Shown: positions 9,625 through 18,208, counted from the first letter of the stretch. The stretch: DNA of 64,000 nt from Rubrivivax sp. (GCA_027485165.1 JAIXRN010000101.1:124001-188000); one strand, 5' to 3'. Made by a program: numbers and translations. Notes: a model not told the origin generated them from the letters alone.

Positions 9625-10614
9625 ATGAGCGACAGCCCCGTGATGGACCTGGACGTGATGCACGAGACGCGCTACGTCTACGCCAGCGACGTGTCGCTGG
9701 CGCAGCACCTGGCGCACCTGAAGCCGCTGCAGGACGAACACCAGCAGCTGCTGGATTTTTCGCTCGCCATCTCGCCCACGCCCGACCACCGGGTCGACAG
9801 CTGGGACGAAGCCGGCAACGCGCAGTGCCACTTCAGCCTGGCGCAGCCGCACGACCAGCTGACAGTGCGCGCTACCAGCCGCGTGCGCCTGGCTGCACGT
9901 TTTGGCGCACTGCGGCCGGAACAGTCCCCGCCCTGGGACGCGCTGGCCGCCAGCCTGCGCTATGTCGCCCAGGCGCCGCTGCAGCCGGCGGTGGAGTACG
10001 CCATGCCTTCGCCCTTCGTGCCGCGCCTGCCCGAACTGCGCGAATACGCGCTGCCGTCGTTCCCGCCCGGGCGCCCGGTGGCCGAGGGCGCGCTGTCGCT
10101 GATGCACCGCCTGTTCCAGGACTTCAAGTACGAAAGCCGCAGCACCGAGATCGAAACCCCGCTGTCGCGCGCTTTCGCGCAAAAGCGCGGCGTGTGCCAG
10201 GACTTCGCGCACCTGATGGCCGGCTGCCTGCGCATGCTGGGGCTGCCGGCGCGCTATGTCAGCGGCTACCTGCTCACGCGCGCGGCCGACAGCGGAGAAG
10301 CGCTGATCGGCGCCGACGCTTCGCATGCCTGGGTGCAGGTCTGGTGCCCCGAAACGCCCGGCGTGCCGCAGACCGGCCCGGGCGGCGGCTGGCTGGCACT
10401 GGACCCCACCAACGACATCGTGCCCGCCACCAGCCATGTGCGCCTGGCGGTGGGCCGCGACTTTGGCGACGTCACGCCGCTGCGGGGCGTGATCCGCGGC
10501 GGCGGGCGCCACACGCTGACGGTGGGCGTCACCACGCGCGGGCGGCCGGCGGCGGGCTTGCTTGTTGCTACAGTCGATCAGCAGCCCATGGCGCCGCCGG
10601 GCACCGCGGGCTGA
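9625..10614 (+). CDS. Transglutaminase-like cysteine protease family protein
   Basis: A 329-residue protein with a bacterial transglutaminase N-terminal domain ('HETRYVYASDVSLAQHLAHL') and a complete transglutaminase core. The triad is Cys191 in 'RGVCQDFAHL', His234 in 'SHAWVQVW' and Asp260 in 'LALDPTND'. It lacks the DUF2126 extension of the first operon gene, so the operon encodes two distinct transglutaminase-like enzymes. No signal peptide or membrane helix is seen, which implies a cytoplasmic role. It lies 14 bases after the ATP-grasp/alpha-E fusion gene. Likely role by context: a protease or amidase acting on the product of the ATP-grasp ligases. Confidence 0.88.
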   Translation: MSDSPVMDLDVMHETRYVYASDVSLAQHLAHLKPLQDEHQQLLDFSLAISPTPDHRVDSWDEAGNAQCHFSLAQPHDQLTVRATSRVRLAARFGALRPEQSPPWDALAASLRYVAQAPLQPAVEYAMPSPFVPRLPELREYALPSFPPGRPVAEGALSLMHRLFQDFKYESRSTEIETPLSRAFAQKRGVCQDFAHLMAGCLRMLGLPARYVSGYLLTRAADSGEALIGADASHAWVQVWCPETPGVPQTGPGGGWLALDPTNDIVPATSHVRLAVGRDFGDVTPLRGVIRGGGRHTLTVGVTTRGRPAAGLLVATVDQQPMAPPGTAG

Positions 10615-10691
10615 ATAAACACAGCGGCAGTGTGGCGCTGCAGGGCGGGCCGAACGGCGGCCTGGAGATCGGGCAAGAGAGCGGACGAACC

Positions 10692-12131
10692 ATGAAGTCG
10701 AGCTTCGACGAACTGCACGGCGCAGACCAGCGCGTGCGTGACCATTACCAGGTCTACCAGCAATGGCTGGCCCGCCAGCCCGAGGCCAGCATGCGGGCCC
10801 GGCGCGACGAAGCCGAGATGATCTTCCGCCGCGTCGGCATCACCTTTGCGGTCTACGGCGCGAAAGACGAAGATGGCGCGGGCACCGAACGCCTGATCCC
10901 CTTCGACCTGATCCCGCGCGTCATTCCGAAGCAGGAATGGGTGAGCATGGAAGCCGGCCTGCGCCAGCGCGTGACGGCGCTGAACCGCTTCATCCACGAC
11001 GTCTACCACGGCCAGGAAATCCTGAAGGCCGGCATCGTGCCGGCCGAGCAGGTGCTGAAGAACGCGCAGTACCGGCCCGAGATGGCGGGCGTGAACGTGC
11101 CGGGCGACATCTATTCGCACATCAGCGGCATCGACATCGTGCGCGCCGGCAATGCGGATGGTTCGGGCACCTACTACGTGCTGGAAGACAACCTGCGCGT
11201 GCCCAGCGGCGTGAGCTACATGCTCGAGAACCGCAAGATGATGATGCGGCTGTTCCCCGACCTGTTCAGCATGCACCGCGTGGCCCCGGTGCAGCACTAC
11301 CCGGACCTGCTGCTGGAAACCCTGCGCGCCGTGGCGCCGGCCGGCGTGAACGAACCCACCGTGGTGGTGCTGACGCCCGGCATGTACAACAGCGCCTACT
11401 TCGAACACGCCTTCCTGGCCCAGCAGATGGGCGTGGAACTGGTGGAAGGGCAGGACCTGTTCGTGCGAGACGGCTTCGTCTACATGCGCACCACCCAGGG
11501 CCCGCGCCGGGTGGACGTGATCTACCGCCGCGTGGACGACGACTTCCTGGACCCCAAGGCCTTCCGCGCCGACAGCACGCTGGGCTGCGCCGGGCTGCTG
11601 GACGTCTACCGCGCCGGCAACATCACGCTGAGCAACGCCATCGGCACCGGTATTGCCGACGACAAGAGCATCTACCCCTACGTGCCGAAGATGATCGAGT
11701 TCTACCTGGGCGAAAAGCCCATCCTGCACAACGTTCCCACCTATCTGTGCCGCGAAAAGGACGACCTGCAGTACGTGCTGGACCACATGCACGAACTGGT
11801 GGTGAAGGAAGTGCACGGCGCTGGCGGCTACGGCATGCTGGTGGGCCCGGCCGCGACGAAGGCCGAGATCGCCGAATTCAGCGCCGTCGTGAAGGGCAAC
11901 CCCACGAACTACATCGCCCAGCCCACGCTGTCGCTGTCGACCTGCCCGACGTTTGTCGAAGCCGGCATCGCGCCGCGCCACATCGACCTGCGGCCCTATG
12001 TGCTGTCTTCCGGCAAGGGCGTGCAGACCGTGCCCGGCGGGCTGACCCGCGTGGCGCTGAAGGAAGGTTCGCTGGTGGTGAATTCGTCGCAAGGCGGCGG
12101 CACCAAGGACACCTGGGTCCTCGAGGCCTGA
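10692..12131 (+). CDS. Circularly permuted ATP-grasp type 2 protein
   Basis: A 479-residue stand-alone ATP-grasp-like protein of the DUF404/DUF407 family, found widely in proteobacteria and actinobacteria. Diagnostic stretches are 'FIHDVYHGQEILKAGIVP', 'YYVLEDNLRVPSGVSYMLEN', 'VVLTPGMYNSAYFEHAFLA' and 'IAQPTLSLSTCPTFVE'. It is expected to activate a carboxylate with ATP; the amine acceptor is unknown. The chosen ATG is preceded by GAGAG-type purines; the open frame upstream overlaps the previous gene. It is followed 14 bases later by its alpha-E partner, which mirrors the fused arrangement at 6881-9610. Confidence 0.9.
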   Translation: MKSSFDELHGADQRVRDHYQVYQQWLARQPEASMRARRDEAEMIFRRVGITFAVYGAKDEDGAGTERLIPFDLIPRVIPKQEWVSMEAGLRQRVTALNRFIHDVYHGQEILKAGIVPAEQVLKNAQYRPEMAGVNVPGDIYSHISGIDIVRAGNADGSGTYYVLEDNLRVPSGVSYMLENRKMMMRLFPDLFSMHRVAPVQHYPDLLLETLRAVAPAGVNEPTVVVLTPGMYNSAYFEHAFLAQQMGVELVEGQDLFVRDGFVYMRTTQGPRRVDVIYRRVDDDFLDPKAFRADSTLGCAGLLDVYRAGNITLSNAIGTGIADDKSIYPYVPKMIEFYLGEKPILHNVPTYLCREKDDLQYVLDHMHELVVKEVHGAGGYGMLVGPAATKAEIAEFSAVVKGNPTNYIAQPTLSLSTCPTFVEAGIAPRHIDLRPYVLSSGKGVQTVPGGLTRVALKEGSLVVNSSQGGGTKDTWVLEA

Positions 12132-12145
12132 ACAGGGGAACGCGC

Positions 12146-13108
12146 ATGCTTTCAAGAACCGCCGACCACTTGTTCTGGATGGCCCGCTACATGGAGCGGG
12201 CCGAGAACACCGCCCGCATGCTGGACGTGAACTACCAGACCGCGCTGCTGCCGCAGTCGGCCGACAAGGCCGAACAGGGCTGGCGCGGGCTGCTGTCGAT
12301 CAGCGAGCTGACGCACCCCTTCGCGAAGAAGTACAGCGAAGTCACGGCCCGCAACGTCATGGACTTCATGGTGCGCGACGCCGACAACCCCAGCAGCATC
12401 CTGGCCTGCCTGCGCGCGGCGCGCGAAAACGCCCGCGCGGTGCGCGGCGCGCTGACCACCGAAGTCTGGGAAACACAGAACCAGACCTGGCTGGAATTCA
12501 ACCGCGCACTGAAGGAACAGGGCTTCGAACGCGACCCCAGCGCCTTCTTCGAATGGGTGAAGGTGCGTTCGCACCAGAGCCGCGGCGTGACCGTGGGCAC
12601 GATGCTGATGGACGATTCGCTGCACTTCCTGCGCATCGGCACCTTCCTGGAACGCGCCGACAACACCGCGCGGCTGCTGGACGTGAAGTTCCATGCCCTG
12701 ACCGGCGACTACTTCGGCGCCGGCAACGTGAAGGAAAGCCAGGAAGTGGACTTCTATCACTGGTCGGCCATCCTGCGGTCGGTCAGCGGCTTCGAGGTCT
12801 ATCGCAAGGTCTACCGCAACGTCATTCGCCCCGAACGCGTGGCCGAACTGTTGATCCTGCGGCCCGACATGCCGCGTTCACTGGCCGCCTGCATGAACGA
12901 AGTGGTGCTGAACCTGGAAGCCGTGGCCAACGAGCAAAGCGCCGAAACCCTGCGCCGCGCCGGCCGCCTGCGCAGCGACCTGAAGTACGGCCGCATCGAC
13001 GAGATCCTGGCCACTGGCCTGCACGCGTACCTGACCCAGTTCCTGGACCGCGTGGGCGACCTGGGCGTGGGCATCAGCCGGGACTTCCTGGTGCCGATCC
13101 CGGCTTGA
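12146..13108 (+). CDS. Alpha-E (DUF403) domain protein
   Basis: A 320-residue all-helical protein of the alpha-E family, starting with the family signature 'LSRTADHLFWMARYMERAEN'. Alpha-E proteins nearly always accompany circularly permuted ATP-grasp and transglutaminase genes and are presumed to supply a binding or catalytic surface. No enzymatic activity has been established for the family. The ATG follows a good ribosome site (AGGGGAA). It is the last gene of the operon that starts at 3302. A GC-rich inverted repeat follows it at 13155-13175. Confidence 0.9.
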   Translation: MLSRTADHLFWMARYMERAENTARMLDVNYQTALLPQSADKAEQGWRGLLSISELTHPFAKKYSEVTARNVMDFMVRDADNPSSILACLRAARENARAVRGALTTEVWETQNQTWLEFNRALKEQGFERDPSAFFEWVKVRSHQSRGVTVGTMLMDDSLHFLRIGTFLERADNTARLLDVKFHALTGDYFGAGNVKESQEVDFYHWSAILRSVSGFEVYRKVYRNVIRPERVAELLILRPDMPRSLAACMNEVVLNLEAVANEQSAETLRRAGRLRSDLKYGRIDEILATGLHAYLTQFLDRVGDLGVGISRDFLVPIPA

Positions 13109-13154
13109 ATTGCCGGTCTGAGAACCCGGCCTGCAGTACCAGCCCGCGGTGCCA

Positions 13155-13175
13155 GGCCGGCCACCTGGGCCGGCC
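13155..13175. terminator. GC-rich inverted repeat between convergent genes
   Basis: GGCCGGCC (13155-13162), loop ACCTG, GGCCGGCC (13168-13175). It is a perfect 8-bp stem in the 74-base gap between the alpha-E gene and the convergent minus-strand gene. It has no T-tract on either strand, so if it ends transcription it does so weakly or with Rho. Confidence 0.4.
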
Positions 13176-13182
13176 CGCGACG

Positions 13183-14016
13183 TCAGCGCTTGCGGCGTTC
13201 CACGGCCAGCGGCACGTCGGCTTCGGCCAGGGCCTTGTTCAGCAAGCTCAGGTCGGCCGCATTGGCGTTCAGGTCGCCCAGCAGGGCGCCCAGGGCCAGG
13301 CCGCGGTCTTCGGGCGCGATGCTGTCCAGCAGGTTGCCCAGGTCGGGCTTGCTGGCCACCAGGTCGTTCAGTGCCAGGACCAGCCCGCCCGGTTCCGGCG
13401 GCAGCGACTGCACCGCCTGCCCGCCCGCCAGCGGCAGGGTGGCCTGGATCTGGCCCGAGATGGTGTTGTCGGCCTTCAGGAAGGTGGCGCGGTGTTGCGG
13501 CGTCAGCAGCACCTTCACCGGTGCCGCGCTTTGCGCGCGGGTGAACAGTCCTGCGAATCCGCCGCCGCCCACGCGCACCGCGGGCAGGGTGATGTTGACG
13601 TAGCCCCGGGTTTCGAAGTTAGGCAGGGCCAGCGGCGTCGGGTCCAGCGGTGAAGGCCCGAAGGCGCTGGGCAGCACGGCCACCAGGGCCGTGGCATGGG
13701 CGGGCACGCGCACGAAGCCCTGGCTGGGCACGAAGCGCTTCTGGTTGGCTGCGCCGCTGAGCACGCCGGGCAGGTTGTCACCGCCGCCGCTGTCGACGAA
13801 GACCAGGGTGTTGCCAGCCGGCGTGCGGAAGGCGGCGTTGGGCGTGCCGGGCGGCACCGGCGGCACGATGAATTCCACGCGGTACTGGTATTCGGCCGCT
13901 TCCAGGTTGGTGATGGCCAGGAAATAGCCCTGGACCACGCGGTCCACGGCGGCCACGCCGCTGGGGGCGGCGGGGGATTGGGGCTTGAAGATCAGCTCAA
14001 AGGTCGAGACTTGCAT
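13183..14016 (-). CDS. Hypothetical protein, unknown function
   Basis: A 277-residue protein I do not recognise. It has no signal peptide and no membrane helix. It is rich in Val, Pro, Gly and Ala, with alternating hydrophobic stretches ('YQYRVEFIVPPVPPG', 'RGYVNITLPAVRVGGGG') that suggest a beta-sandwich. A more helical, Leu-rich C-terminal part follows ('LGALLGDLNANAADLSLLNK') and ends in a basic 'ERRKR' tail. It lies downstream of the serine-protease-like gene on the same strand (125-base gap), so the pair may be co-expressed. Codon use is like that of its neighbours, with no sign of recent transfer. Confidence 0.6.
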   Translation of the reverse strand: MQVSTFELIFKPQSPAAPSGVAAVDRVVQGYFLAITNLEAAEYQYRVEFIVPPVPPGTPNAAFRTPAGNTLVFVDSGGGDNLPGVLSGAANQKRFVPSQGFVRVPAHATALVAVLPSAFGPSPLDPTPLALPNFETRGYVNITLPAVRVGGGGFAGLFTRAQSAAPVKVLLTPQHRATFLKADNTISGQIQATLPLAGGQAVQSLPPEPGGLVLALNDLVASKPDLGNLLDSIAPEDRGLALGALLGDLNANAADLSLLNKALAEADVPLAVERRKR

Positions 14017-14141
14017 GACGCGCTCCGAGGGGTTGCAAACAGGGGCCCCGACCGTATGACCCGGGCCCCTCGGTCCACATCCCCCCGCCAGCGCATGCAG
14101 GCCTGGTTTTCATGCTGGCGACGGACGCCGCCTGTCCCCTC

Positions 14142-14948
14142 TCAAGTGGAAAGCGGCGCTGGCGCTGCGCTTGCCACTGCAGCCGACGGCACGCCCGGGG
14201 CGCAGGCCACGGGCTCGGTCAGCGTCAGCAGGATGTCGGCATACCAGGCCATGTTCAGCCCCAGCGATTCGTCCTGCACCTTGTCGCGCGTGCTCATGTC
14301 CAGGCGGCCTGAATGCACGCCCAGCAGCTTCCAGGGCAGCGCCCCCGTGGCAGCCGGGTCGGGCATCACCACGGGCGCGCCGCTGGTGCCGCGGTGCGTG
14401 CGCGCGTCGGTCAGGAAGTAGCCCTCGCCCTGGAAGCGCAGGCCCCAGGCCGTGGCCAGCACGGCCTGGCGCACCACGGGCAGGTGGTGCAGGGTGTCGT
14501 GAAAGCCCAGCGGAAAGCCCACCACCAGCAGCCGGCTGCCCACTGCGATGCCGCCTGGCGCGTCGGGCGCCGTGCCCGGCGCCGGCAGGTGGGCGGGCGT
14601 GAAGGCGTGCAGCAGGGTGCCGGCGGGCAGGGCGCTGCGGTCGATTTCGATCACCGCCACGTCGATCTCGCCGCCCGTGTCACGGCCCTGGCGCCACAGC
14701 GCCTGCCCGTCCTGGAACAGCAGCATCGACAGGCCCGTGCTCTGCCCCAGGTTGGCCGCGTCGGTGTGCAGTTCGATCTCGATGCGGTTCGGGTGGTGCT
14801 TGCTGGGTTCGTCGATCAGCACATGGCGGCTGGTGACCAGGAACAGCCGCTCGTCGCGCTGAAAGAAGAAGCCGCTGGCATTCGTCAGCCCGCGGTCGAG
14901 CGCGAAGGTGGCGATGCGCGCGGTGGCCAGCAGCAGGGTGTCGATCAT
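14142..14948 (-). CDS. Trypsin-like (S1-type) serine peptidase domain protein
   Basis: A 268-residue protein with a chymotrypsin-fold triad readable in order: His42 in 'LVTSRHVL', Asp96 in 'GEIDVAVIEID' and Ser189 in 'HRGTSGAPVV'. Spacing and the G-T-S-G-A-P context fit trypsin-like peptidases that open with a strand followed by 'TSRHV'. It has no clear signal peptide, no PDZ domain and no membrane helix, so it differs from DegP/HtrA. It would act in the cytoplasm unless exported by an unseen route. The ATG at 14946-14948 is the first in-frame Met before the peptidase fold. Substrate unknown. Confidence 0.8.
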   Translation of the reverse strand: MIDTLLLATARIATFALDRGLTNASGFFFQRDERLFLVTSRHVLIDEPSKHHPNRIEIELHTDAANLGQSTGLSMLLFQDGQALWRQGRDTGGEIDVAVIEIDRSALPAGTLLHAFTPAHLPAPGTAPDAPGGIAVGSRLLVVGFPLGFHDTLHHLPVVRQAVLATAWGLRFQGEGYFLTDARTHRGTSGAPVVMPDPAATGALPWKLLGVHSGRLDMSTRDKVQDESLGLNMAWYADILLTLTEPVACAPGVPSAAVASAAPAPLST

Positions 14949-15042
14949 GCAGCGACCATAGCACCCGGCCCCGCTGCAGGACTGCCAGCCATCGCCTCTG
15001 GCGGGTGTAGGCCAGCGCCCGATACCGGCCCTGGCCGGGCGC

Positions 15043-15834
15043 TCAGGCCGCCGTTGCCTGCACGCGGTTCTTGCCGGCGGCTTTGGCCAGGTACATCGCG
15101 CGGTCGGCCTGGTCGACCCAGCGGTCGAAGTCGCTGTCGGGCTCGGCCTGGTGGACGCCGATCGAGACCGTGCAGCGCAGAAAGCTGCCGGTACTGGCGC
15201 CCGTACCGGCGCCTGTTCTGGCACCAGCACCAGCCGGCACCGCCAGGCCTTCAACGGCTGCCCGCATGCGTTCAGCCGTGGTGTTGGCGGCTTCCAGCCC
15301 GGTATCGGGCAGGAACACGACGAATTCCTCGCCACCCCAGCGGCCGATCAGGTCGGTCTCGCGCAGCTGCCCTGCCACGGCCTGCCCCACGGCCTGCAGC
15401 ACGGTGTCCCCCGTGGCATGGCCGTGCTGGTCGTTGATCTGCTTGAAGTTGTCGATGTCGATCAACGCCGCCGACAGCGGCCGCGCCGCCCGCCTGGCGA
15501 TGGCCAGTTCGCGCTCGCCCAGTTCGATCAGGCGCCTGCGGTTCAGCAGCCCCGTCAGCGGGTCGTGCCAGGCCAGTGCCTGCGCCTGCCGGCGCGCCTG
15601 TTCGACCTGGCGCAGCAGGTGCACGATGTAGCCGCCGATGGGTGCCGACACCATCGTCGGCGCCAGGATGGCGATCGTCAGGGACCGACTGAAGGTTGGC
15701 CCGTAGCCATGCCCCAGCAGTTCGACCAGCAGGAACAGCGCGCCCACCGACGAGGCCACGCTGGTCGCCACGATCACCGGGATCGTGAGCCACAGCGGCT
15801 GGTCGGTGAAGAATTCGCGCAGACGACGGGTCAT
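15043..15834 (-). CDS. Membrane-anchored diguanylate cyclase (GGDEF)
   Basis: A 263-residue protein that makes cyclic di-GMP. Two N-terminal membrane helices (~16-40 and ~50-73) lead through a short coiled linker to a GGDEF domain with an intact active site 'GGEEF' (167-171). The upstream RxxD product-inhibition site is present as 'RETD' (159-162) at the canonical five-residue spacing. A Gly/Thr/Ala-rich loop ('GAGARTGAGTGASTGS', ~199-215) is inserted near the C-terminal third and is encoded by imperfect short repeats at about 15185-15240. No recognisable sensor domain is present. Single-gene unit. Confidence 0.9.
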   Translation of the reverse strand: MTRRLREFFTDQPLWLTIPVIVATSVASSVGALFLLVELLGHGYGPTFSRSLTIAILAPTMVSAPIGGYIVHLLRQVEQARRQAQALAWHDPLTGLLNRRRLIELGERELAIARRAARPLSAALIDIDNFKQINDQHGHATGDTVLQAVGQAVAGQLRETDLIGRWGGEEFVVFLPDTGLEAANTTAERMRAAVEGLAVPAGAGARTGAGTGASTGSFLRCTVSIGVHQAEPDSDFDRWVDQADRAMYLAKAAGKNRVQATAA

Positions 15835-15891
15835 CCTGGTGGTATCGGCAGATACCGCCGCGTTCTGAACCGCCCTGCCGGCGCGGCTGGC

Positions 15892-17019
15892 TCAGCGCGG
15901 CGCGGCGGTCCAGCCCTGGCGCAGGGCGGCGGCCAGGTCGATCACGGCCATGGCGTAGTAGCTGCTCCAGTTGTAGCGCGTGATGACGTAGAAATTCTGC
16001 GTGCCGGCCACATAGCTGGGGGCGGCGTCGCCGTTTTGCAGTTCAACCAGGGCCAGCGGGCCAGCGTGGGCCTGGCCGGCGGCGTCCAACTGGGCGCCGC
16101 GCCCGGCGAACTCCGCGGCCGTGAAGCTGGGCAGGATGTCGGGTGCCAGCAGCGCGGCGCGGTCGCGGCTGTCCACGGGCACGGCCACGCCGTAGTGCGT
16201 GGGCTGGCCGCGCTGCCAGCCGAAGGCCGCCAGGTAATGCGCCACGCTGCCCACCACGTCCGCCGGCCCGGTATGCAGGTGGATGTGACCGTCGCCGTCG
16301 AAGTCCACGGCATAGCGGTTCACGCTGCTGGGCATGAACTGCGGCAGGCCCATCGCCCCGGCGTAGGACCCTTTCACGGCCAGCGGGTCGCTGCCTTCGC
16401 GCTGGGCCAGCACGAAGAGTTCTTCCAGTTCGCTGCGGAAGAAGGCGCTGCGGTCGCGCCGCCCGGGCGGGAAGTCGAAGGCCAGGGTGGCCAGCGCGTC
16501 GATGACGCGGAAGTCGCCCATCACGCGGCCGTAGAAGGTTTCCACGCCAACGATGGCGGTGACGATCTCGGCCGGCACGCCCCAGCGTTCTTCGGCCAGC
16601 GCCAGCCAGCGGGCCTGGGCGCGCCAGAAGGCCAGCCCGGCCTGCACGCGCTGGGCGTCGATGAAGCGGGCGCGGTAGGCGGCCCAGTTCTTGGCCACGC
16701 CGGCCGGCGGTGGCATCACCAGGCGCCGCACGCTGTCGATGCGCCGCGCCGCGCCCAGCTGCTGGCGCACGCGGGCCGGGTCCAGGCCGTGGGCTGCTGC
16801 CACGGCGTCGGCGAAGGCCATCGCGTCGGGGTGGCCAGCATAGGTGGGGCTGGCTGCGCCCGCCGCCGCAGAGGCTGCGGGGCCGCGATGGCGGGCGGTC
16901 TTGGCGGCGGGCCGGGCATTCGGCTGTGCCGCCAGCCGTGTGGTGGCGTGGGCGCCTGCCGGCAGGGCCAGGCCGGCCAGGGCCGCCAGCAGCAGGCGGC
17001 GCGGTGGGATCAGGTACAT
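15892..17019 (-). CDS. mltB: Lytic murein transglycosylase B
   Basis: Cleaves the glycan strand of peptidoglycan between MurNAc and GlcNAc, leaving 1,6-anhydroMurNAc. The 375-residue precursor has a signal peptide ('LLLAALAGLALPAGAHA'), then a low-complexity Ala-rich stretch (~27-57), then the SLT-2/GH103 domain. The catalytic acid is Glu160 in 'AIVGVETFYG'; 'GAMGLPQFMPSSV' is the family signature. There is no lipobox Cys at the cleavage site, so it is probably soluble periplasmic. It follows the pseudo-receiver gene after a 64-base gap filled by a hexanucleotide repeat. Confidence 0.92.
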   Translation of the reverse strand: MYLIPPRRLLLAALAGLALPAGAHATTRLAAQPNARPAAKTARHRGPAASAAAGAASPTYAGHPDAMAFADAVAAAHGLDPARVRQQLGAARRIDSVRRLVMPPPAGVAKNWAAYRARFIDAQRVQAGLAFWRAQARWLALAEERWGVPAEIVTAIVGVETFYGRVMGDFRVIDALATLAFDFPPGRRDRSAFFRSELEELFVLAQREGSDPLAVKGSYAGAMGLPQFMPSSVNRYAVDFDGDGHIHLHTGPADVVGSVAHYLAAFGWQRGQPTHYGVAVPVDSRDRAALLAPDILPSFTAAEFAGRGAQLDAAGQAHAGPLALVELQNGDAAPSYVAGTQNFYVITRYNWSSYYAMAVIDLAAALRQGWTAAPR

Positions 17020-17050
17020 GGGCGGATTATCGGCAGGGCCGCCAGGCCGC

Positions 17051-17081
17051 TGCCCGTACCCGTGCCCGTGCCCGTGCCCGC
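17051..17081. repeat. Hexanucleotide repeat, (CCCGTG)n-like
   Basis: About five imperfect copies of TGCCCG/TACCCG in the gap between the pseudo-receiver gene stop and the mltB start. Such a repeat could change length by slippage and so alter the spacing of the two genes. Confidence 0.7.
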
Positions 17082-17083
17082 CC

Positions 17084-18124
17084 TCAGCCGCGCAGGCCCG
17101 CCTGTTGCAGCCAGCGTTCGCGTTCTTCGACGATCTTCAGCAGCGGTTCTGCTGCCCAGGGGCTGCCCAGCCAGGCGTCGGCGCCGGCGCGTTCGGCACG
17201 CAGGCGGCTGACGGGGCTGTCGTCGGCCAGCAGCAGCACCAGGGTGGCCGGGGGTGCCACGGGCTGCGCAGGCGGCAGGCGCTGCAGCAGCCGGCAGGTG
17301 TGGAAGCCGTCCATGCCGTCGCTCCCATCCTGGCCGTTTTCCGTGTTGCTGCTGCCGGTGGTGCTGACCGCGGCTCTTTCGCCGCTGCCCTCGGGCCCGC
17401 CTGGGCCTGCATGGCCCGCCGCCAGGAAGATGAAGTCGTAGGTCTCGCGCTGCACACGGTCCAGGGCTTCGCCGCCGCCAGCCACGCGGTCCAGGCTCAG
17501 GCCGATCGGGTCGAGTTCATGCAGCAGGAAGCGCAGGCTGTCGTCGCGCGCATCGACCAGCAGCGCCCGGCCGCGCTGCCGCACCGCTGCGGGCCCGGCG
17601 ATGACGGGCCAGGCCGCGGCGCGGACCCGGCGGCTGGCGCGGCGTTCCCGTGGCGGCGGGTGGGGTGCGGGGTTGGGGTCGGGTGCAGGCTCGGGCGAAA
17701 GCGTGGATGCGCCTGGCGATGCAGGCGCCGGTGGCGGAACCCCCTGCGCCGGGCGGCTCAGCAGGCGGGCCAGCGTGTCCTGCACCTTCTGCACTTCGGC
17801 CGACATCGGCGGTGCTGCGGCCACCAGGGCGTCCAGCGCGTCCAGCAGGGCCGGCAGCTGGATGGGCCGCGACAGCTGCGCGCCCGCGCCTGGCCGCGGT
17901 GTGCTGCCCACCATCACCACGCTGGCCAGCCGGCCCTGCTGCAGCACCTGGGCGACGGCCGCTTCCTGGTCGGCGTCGACGATCGCCAGGTTGCAGCTGC
18001 GCAGTTCGTCGATGCGCACGGTATAGGCAGGTTTGCGCCGGCGCGGTGTGCGCAAGGCGGGTTCGATGTGTTCGCGTTCGAACGGCGTGAAGCCGAGCAG
18101 CGCCACACGCACAGGGGGGCTCAT
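17084..18124 (-). CDS. Tandem degenerate receiver-domain protein
   Basis: A 346-residue protein with two receiver-like halves. The N-terminal half runs from 'VALLGFTPFEREH' through 'LAIVDADQE' to 'LSRPIQLPALLDALDAL', where the usual conserved Lys is Arg. After a Pro-rich linker (~128-165) the second half has 'ALLVDARDDSLRFLLHEL'. Its phospho-acceptor position reads 'YDFIFLAAGHAG' (Ala for Asp), it carries a Gly/Ser/Asn-rich insert before 'MDGFHTCR', and it ends 'LGSPW' in place of the Lys-Pro motif. It therefore cannot be phosphorylated normally in the second half. No output domain is seen. It probably acts through protein-protein contacts; the partner is unknown. Confidence 0.65.
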   Translation of the reverse strand: MSPPVRVALLGFTPFEREHIEPALRTPRRRKPAYTVRIDELRSCNLAIVDADQEAAVAQVLQQGRLASVVMVGSTPRPGAGAQLSRPIQLPALLDALDALVAAAPPMSAEVQKVQDTLARLLSRPAQGVPPPAPASPGASTLSPEPAPDPNPAPHPPPRERRASRRVRAAAWPVIAGPAAVRQRGRALLVDARDDSLRFLLHELDPIGLSLDRVAGGGEALDRVQRETYDFIFLAAGHAGPGGPEGSGERAAVSTTGSSNTENGQDGSDGMDGFHTCRLLQRLPPAQPVAPPATLVLLLADDSPVSRLRAERAGADAWLGSPWAAEPLLKIVEERERWLQQAGLRG

Positions 18125-18208
18125 GGGCAGGACATCGGCGGCCCGCGCCAGGGCTTGAGACCCGGTGCTTCCTTTACTGGCCCGCGCCGACGGCGCTTGC
18201 GCCTTGCG

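Noticed and set aside
5171..12155. Very long minus-strand open frames opposite the transglutaminase/ATP-grasp operon (300-530 codons)
   Set aside because: They are antisense shadows: GC-rich codon bias keeps the opposite frames open. The plus-strand products have full domain architectures, while the antisense translations are Gln/His/Arg/Ala-rich with no motifs.
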